From: Nyssa sinensis
Lineage: Eukaryota; Streptophyta; Magnoliopsida; Cornales; Nyssaceae
Direction of reading: 5' to 3'
Length of the DNA: 64,000 bases
Assembly (NCBI GenBank): GCA_008638375.1
Contig: CM018052.1
Coordinates: 2,914,501-2,978,500 of the forward strand
Every line of letters begins with the position of its first letter. Position 1 is the first letter of the stretch. The notes below the pieces were generated by a model. That model saw only the letters and a program-made list of their open reading frames with translations, was not told the origin of the DNA and made no database searches. Positions 58,982-64,000 of this stretch are shown here, in pieces. Both the position numbers and the translations under genes were made by a program.

Positions 58982-59428
58982 CGCATCCGAGTTTGCGAGA
59001 GGTTACCTTCCAGAGGTGGTGTAAATTCTACGACGAAGTCTGCCAAGGCCTGGGCTTTAATGGCGGTCTTGGGTGTGTAAGATATATCGAATTCTCCCAA
59101 CTCCACAAACCACTTTATCAGGCGTCTTGAAGTGTCAGGTTTGTGTAGAACCGCTTTCAAGGGGTAGCGGGTCGGACCACAATCGCGTGGGCTTGGAAAT
59201 AAGGCCGAAGCTTTCTAACGGATACTATCAAGGTGAATGCTAACTTTTCCACCTCAGGGTACCTTTTTCTGATCCAAGGAGTGCTTTGCTAACATAGAAT
59301 ACAGGCTTCTGGCATCCCTGTTCCTCTTTGATAAGCGCAGAGCTTACCGCGTTCTCGGATACGACGAGGTATAGGAAGAGCTTCTCCCCTTGCATGGGTT
59401 TGGATAAGAGTTCTGGTGATGCCATGTA
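58982..59428 (-). pseudogene. Tat RT-linked RNase H, degenerate
   Basis: LYLVVSENAVSSALIKEEQG and KPVFYVSKALLG (59240-59425) then RRLIKWFVELGEFDISYTPK and KAQALADFVVEF (58927-59160) are the vestigial retroviral-type RNase H of this lineage. A frameshift separates the two segments. Confidence 0.8.
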
Positions 59429-60153
59429 TTACTTCAGCTTCGAAAAAGTTTTCTCGCACTCCAGGGTCCATTCCAGGGCCTTACTTCTTCTTAGGGCTTT
59501 GAAAAATGGGAGGCAATGATCGGTAGATCTAGAAATGAACCTGTTCAGAGCCGCAATCCTTCCGTTCAATGCCTGGATCTCTTTTTTGGACCTCGAAGGT
59601 TCGAGTTCTATCAAAGCCTTGATTTGCAAGGGTTTTGCCTCTATTCCCCTTTGCGAGATCAAGAAGCCGAGAAACTTGCCTCTGCTGACCCCGAAAGTGC
59701 ATTTTGAAGGATTCAGCTTCATTTTGTGTTTTTTGAGTTTGTTGAAGGTCTGCCTCAAATGTTCAACGTGCTCGCTCTTTCTCTGGCTTTTGACCAATAT
59801 GTCATCTATGGCCCAAACATTCGGTTCACCAATCGTTGATACGTGGCTCCAGCATTTTTTAGTCCGAAAGGCATTACCCTATAGCAATAAAGACCTCGCT
59901 CTGAGATGAAAGATGTCTTTTCTTGGTTTGGGGGATGCATTTGGATCTGGTTGTATCCGGAGTATGTGTCCATGAAGCTCATCACTTCATGGCCCGCAGT
60001 GGCGTCGACTAACTGGTCGATTTTAGGCAATGGGAAGCTATCTTTGGGGCAAGCTTTGTTAAGGTCGGTATAGTCAACGCAGACACGCCACTTGCCGTTC
60101 TTCTTCTTGACAAGGACGGTTTGGCTAACCACTTTGGATAAAACACTTCTCAT
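59429..60153 (-). pseudogene. Tat reverse transcriptase, catalytic loop partly deleted
   Basis: WRVCVDYTDLNKACPKDSFP, MDTYSGYNQIQMHP (first catalytic Asp) and RVMPFGLKNAGATYQRLVNR are present, ending in MFGP and a stop at 59806-59808. The next frame resumes at I-D-D-ILVKSQ, so about ten codons including the Tyr of Y-x-D-D are missing and the frame is shifted. The distal part (59429-59797) has KCTFGVSRGKFLGFLIS. This RT cannot be functional. Confidence 0.85.
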
Positions 60154-61150
60154 ATCAAGTTGGCGTCCAGCAACCTTTGGACCTCCTCGTTGATTAACTT
60201 GTGCCTTTCTGGGGCGAAGGTCGCCGTTTCTGCCTGACCGGAGGGAAAATTGGGTTGGTCATCAATTTGTGGCAGATAAGGGAGGGATCCATTCCCTCCA
60301 TATCTTTGGTTTCCCACGCGAAGACCAACGGGTTATTTTTTAGGAACTCGGTCATCTCATCCTACTCCAATCGGGACAAGTCGGCTCCGAGCTGTAAGTA
60401 ACGCCCCCCTCCTTCGATGCTCACCAACACCCTGACGGGTTCTTGGATCGGTATTGCCACACTGTCTCTCCCTTTAGGGCTCAATGGTTCGTTGATTTCG
60501 GCGGGGGCCTCGGTACTCATTTGTCGATCGAGGGCATGCCGAGGTCTCTGTAATTGCTATTTTGGCTTTTTTCCCTTTAACGCCACAATGTGACATTCCC
60601 GGGATATTGACTGGACACCTTTGATCATGTAGACCTTCTCGTTGTGAACGTATTTGAGACACTGATGAAGGGTGGAAGTAATCGCCCCCATCTGATGAAG
60701 CCACGGTCTTCCGATAATAATGTTGTATGGAGATCTGGAATCCACGACCATGTACTCAGATATAAGGGTCTTCCGACCATCCCCTTCTCCAATAGTGGTT
60801 GGCAAGTCGATACCTCCAATTGGTGAACTCAGATTGCTGTCGAATCCCACCATTATTGTCGTGGTGGTCTTTAGGTCGGCCGAGTCAAGCTTTAACTATT
60901 TAAAAGGTTTGTAGAACAGGATATTTGTAGAACATCTTGTGTCTACCAAAACTCTTCTGATATCAAAGTTTGCCACCTTCAGCGAGATGACCAGGGCATC
61001 ACTATGGGGGTGGTGCACTCCGAGAAGGTCCCGGTTCGAGAACTGGATACTCAGTAGGGGTTTTTGCCTCTTTTCAATCGTTAAAACCTGGTGAGGGCAT
61101 GGCTCCACCTTCACCTCCCTGACATACCGCTTCCTCGCTCGGTTGGACAT
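60154..61150 (-). pseudogene. Tat aspartic protease and linker
   Basis: VLVDTRCSTNILFY is the active-site region, with D-T-R where the family has D-T-G, so the catalytic Gly is lost. It is followed, after a stop near 60896, by PYNIIIGRPWLHQMGAI and STLHQCLKYVHNEKVYMIKG (60557-60853), typical of plant Tat proteases. The linker down to RT at 60154 is open only in short pieces. Confidence 0.8.
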
Positions 61151-61291
61151 CCCGGCTAACGCATTGTCGGCATGGAGGACAAGAATGACCTGATTGTTCT
61201 GGCAGGGTTGCTCGTTACGAACCTCCCACGTCTCGGCTCCCTGACCTTGTCTCTGTGGCTGAGGCCTCCGCTCTTGTCTAGGTTGGTGCCT

Positions 61292-62086
61292 CTAGTTGCG
61301 CTGATCGCATCCTCCATTGCGCTGAACAAAATCCCCGAGGCGCCCTCTTCGGATTAGTTGTTCGATTTCCTGTTGGAGATGCTTGCATGCCTCAGTAGTG
61401 TGCCCATGATCCCTATGGAAATCACAATACTTACTTCGATCTCGGGAGTCTGGATGGCTGTGCATGGGCTCTGGGCGTCTTAGATCTTCACTCGTTCTAA
61501 CCTGATGATAGACTTGAGCGAGGGAGGTGTTCAGAGGAGTGAAGTTTCGGAACGGTCTGGTGCTAAGGTTGTTCCGAGACCTAGGTGCCATCCTGACCTC
61601 GGGACTTCTTGGCCTTTTTTGTGAGCTGTTTGGTGCATGTTTTTGGGTGGTTTCCGCCTTATGAGTCTGCTCCTTAGCTTTGCGAAAGGATGCCCTTGTA
61701 TCCTCTAGGTTTATGTGCTTCCGCGCTCTTTCCATGAGCGAGGCCATATCGGTAGGAGGATTTTTTGTCAGGGAGTCATGGAATCGGCCAGGTCCCAATC
61801 CGGCATAGAGAACTGCTGCTAAGAAGCCCGGAGTGCAGTCCATTATCTCTATAAGTTCAGCGTTAAATCTTGCAATGTACTGCCTTAGTGATTCCTTATT
61901 CTGTTGTTTGATCGAGAGTAGGAATTCGGGCCCCTTTCTAAGCCTTCTGCTAGTTAAGAAACGATCGAGGAATTTCTGGCTTAGCTCGTAGAAGTTCGGG
62001 ATCGACTTTTGAGGGAGACTGTGGAACCACCTCAGGGCTGCACCCTTGAGGCTTGTCACGAAAGTGCGGCATAGAAATGCGTCCGT
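61292..62086 (-). pseudogene. Tat gag, 5' part cut off by an LTR
   Basis: DAFLCRTFVTSLKGAALRWF, FLDRFLTSRRLRKGPEFLLS and QQNKESLRQYIARFNAELIE are typical of the capsid domain of plant Tat gags, followed by a basic stretch and the zinc motif CDFHRDHGHTTEAC. The first residues of the open frame (M-T-T) come from the LTR at 62087, so the true N-terminus lies beyond it. The remainder to 62086 is uninterrupted. Confidence 0.88.
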
Positions 62087-64000
62087 TGTCACGACCCGAA
62101 ACCCACCCTATGCGGATCTCGTGTCGCGGGGCCGACCCGAAGGCCGTCCCTACTTTTTCCATTCCTGTATCATAGTACTAATATGCAATGTACTAAAAAC
62201 TTTATACAATGAACAGCAGAAGAATTTATCAATTACAGTAATCCAGCGGAAGTCTTTTAAATAATTTAAATAGTGGAAGTCTATTAAATACATGACATAG
62301 TTCTACATAAGACAAAATGAGAACTAAACGTAACCAGCACCCGAGGGTGGTGAATACATGGGAGAACTAACATAGACTGATACCGTACTTCAAAATGTCC
62401 CCCTACGCTCTCAGACTCCTACTGGGGTCTCGCAGCGTCATCACCTGAAATGGGGGTAAGTGGGGTGGAATGAGCTACAAAGCTCAGTAAGTAAATGCAA
62501 ATCTCCAACACTGGTATCGATGATCAATGAATCCATGAATAAGATTATGATAGCCAATCATAAGAATAAGATACTGTGATAGCCAATGGAAACAATTGCC
62601 ACGAGGGCCAATGAACAGTAATCACAATACACAATCAGAAGTATTGGTGTAATAGCGATATGAAGAAATCCAATGATAATATAACAACAATGAAGTACTG
62701 CCACAATGAACCGATCACAATCAAATCAATCAATGCAAGTCTTTCGAGACTTGAAGAATCATAAGGAATAATACCATTCAACAATCAAGTTCTGTTAGTC
62801 ATAAGAGATGCTTTTATTATGTAACATGCCAGTGAAATTGCAAACGAAATGCCAATGGAAATGCAATGAAATGCCAGTGATCATGCCAGTCAATTGCCGG
62901 TGGAAAGACTTCGAGGAATTCATTCCTGCCACCTGTCCAGTCATGGACTTGACCTTTAGGTCTCCAGTCAATACAGAAGCATCGGATGGATGTTGTGGCT
63001 GAGCACAAATCCGGTATTCATAACATATCATGATCATTCGTGATTCCATAGAAGTATAAAATGGAATATCATAGATTCAATGAAAGTATAACAGTATGCC
63101 TTTCAAGGTATGGTTCAACATGATAACAATGATACAACAGTCAATCAATGTCCACAAGATAGAACAATATCACATTGTGGATAGCCATAACATAAGGTAC
63201 TTTCAAGGCACAGTGAAACATGATAACAATGATACATTAGTCAATCAAATGTCCACAAGATAGGAAATATCGAATTGTGGACACAGGGATGTCAATACAT
63301 TCAAGAGTACGAGTTTGGCAGTAAAAGAATAAACTTGGCTTGTGGAAACACCACATGTAAGAGAGAGTGATCCACTTACCTCTATCGTGATTCTATCTCA
63401 GGAATCCGTGAGTGTACTCTTGCCTTTTGAGTTCCCTATATATCAATGAATACGTTTCAGAATAAATGTTATTCATCAAATTTTATGCCTTTCTATCATA
63501 AGTATTTCAAATACTAATTTAGACTTCACTATTGAGTCCGGAATGCCGAAGAAAGTCGATTTAGGCTTTCGCGGAATTCCATTTGGACTTTTGTACTTAA
63601 AAGGGCAAAATGGTCATTTTGTACTTTCATGTGAATTTTATCTCTCGGGGTCCCGTCTAGCAAAAGGGACCCCACCATTGATCTCAGTAGGTCCGAGAAA
63701 GTCAAAATGCACTAATGACTTGTCTAAATCGGACATCGGGTCATTTCCATTTAATTAATTTAATTAATCTAATTAATTAAATTACATAATTAAGTATAGT
63801 ATATATACATTATTCTTGCACCAAACGGACGGGTGCGTACTGGTGGCACATTGGACGTGTGCCACCTCCCCTCCAAAATCATCTCACGATCGAATCCCAG
63901 GGACAGCGTCCCTTTTGTTAATTTTTTTCCATTTTATTCATTATATATTATATATATATATATATATTTGAATCCAAATCAGAGCACAGGCGTGCCTGTG
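62087..64000 (-). mobile_element. LTR F, G1-related family, runs off the right edge
   Basis: It opens TGTCACGACCCGAAACCC and GGATCTCGTGTCGCGGGGCC, as the G1 LTR does, but soon diverges into its own subfamily. It keeps the module order: variants of the TTTAGGTCT...GCATCGGATGG stretch (62950-62990), ~140-bp-type units (63525-63700), an AATTAATTTAATTAATCTAA block and a tRNA-like module. It interrupts Tat gag; TCCGT (62082-62086) would be the left target duplication. No gene is seen. Confidence 0.8.
63829..63920 (+). other. tRNA-like module in LTR F
   Basis: TGGTGGCACATTGGACGTG (A-box-like), a weak B box CGATCGAATCCCAGG, then CAGCGTCCC and T-runs (63917-63930). Same position and orientation as in the G1 LTRs. 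Confidence 0.32.

Larger units (their letters stand above)
43421..62086 (-). mobile_element. Tat-lineage Ty3/Gypsy element, split by an Athila element
   Basis: Two pieces, 43421-46093 and 57075-62086, become one when the Athila element and one copy of its duplication are removed. Reading the minus strand: gag, protease, RT, RNase H, a second RNase H, integrase, a 71-bp tandem array, then an antisense gene. The extra RNase H and the antisense gene between pol and the 3' LTR are hallmarks of the Tat lineage (Grande/Cinful-type). Both ends are missing: gag is cut by an LTR at 62087 and the left side abuts the G2 LTR. Confidence 0.85.

Noticed and set aside
1..64000. CRISPR array, bacterial operon or phage-type system
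   Set aside because: The only regular repeats are the 71-bp Tat array (no spacers), the ~140-bp LTR units and microsatellites. Coding content is plant retrotransposon.

Overview
The window is plant nuclear DNA made almost entirely of nested, decayed Ty3/Gypsy LTR retrotransposons. I found no convincing host gene, rRNA or canonical tRNA gene. Flowering-plant origin is supported by the element types: chromoviruses primed by initiator-Met tRNA, an Athila element primed by tRNA-Asp, and a Tat-lineage element with a second RNase H and an antisense ORF. AT-rich microsatellites and pervasive C-to-T type decay fit the same picture. I cannot name the species.

Layout. Positions 1-23357 are LTRs inserted into LTRs. 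Two minus-strand LTR pieces (1-1817 and 1818-5242) lie at the left. A third LTR (5243-5803 plus 12898-12949) is split by a solo LTR (5804-12897), which is itself split by another solo LTR (6817-10860, target duplication CAGAA). Next come a decayed Athila-type LTR (12950-14035), two LTR fragments (14036-15717) and a 4-kb LTR (15718-23357) split by a solo LTR (18308-21935, target duplication TCAAT).

Positions 23358-33599 are a minus-strand chromovirus, G1, with two LTRs, PBS, PPT and a broken gag-pol. An orphan LTR fragment with ~140-bp repeats (33600-34499) joins it to a second minus-strand chromovirus, G2 (34500-43420). G2 lacks its 3' LTR and has a duplicated LTR end plus PBS at its 5' side. 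G2 abuts a Tat-lineage element (43421-46093 and 57075-62086). The Tat element carries gag-pol on the minus strand, a 71-bp tandem array, and an intron-containing antisense gene on the plus strand. A nearly complete Athila element (46094-57074, target duplication GGTCT) sits inside the 71-bp array, and a 673-bp solo LTR sits in its 5' LTR. From 62087 to the end another chromovirus-type LTR interrupts the Tat gag.

Each element once encoded Gag (capsid, zinc knuckle) and Pol (protease, reverse transcriptase, RNase H, integrase) for replication through an RNA intermediate. All are now interrupted by stop codons, so none is autonomous as it stands. The most unusual signals are tRNA-like A-box/B-box/T-run modules placed antisense in several LTRs, a PBS-anchored partial LTR duplication in G2, the split hairpin-forming 71-bp array, and a ~140-bp repeat with a hairpin core shared by different LTR families. 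All boundaries and homologies were judged by eye.
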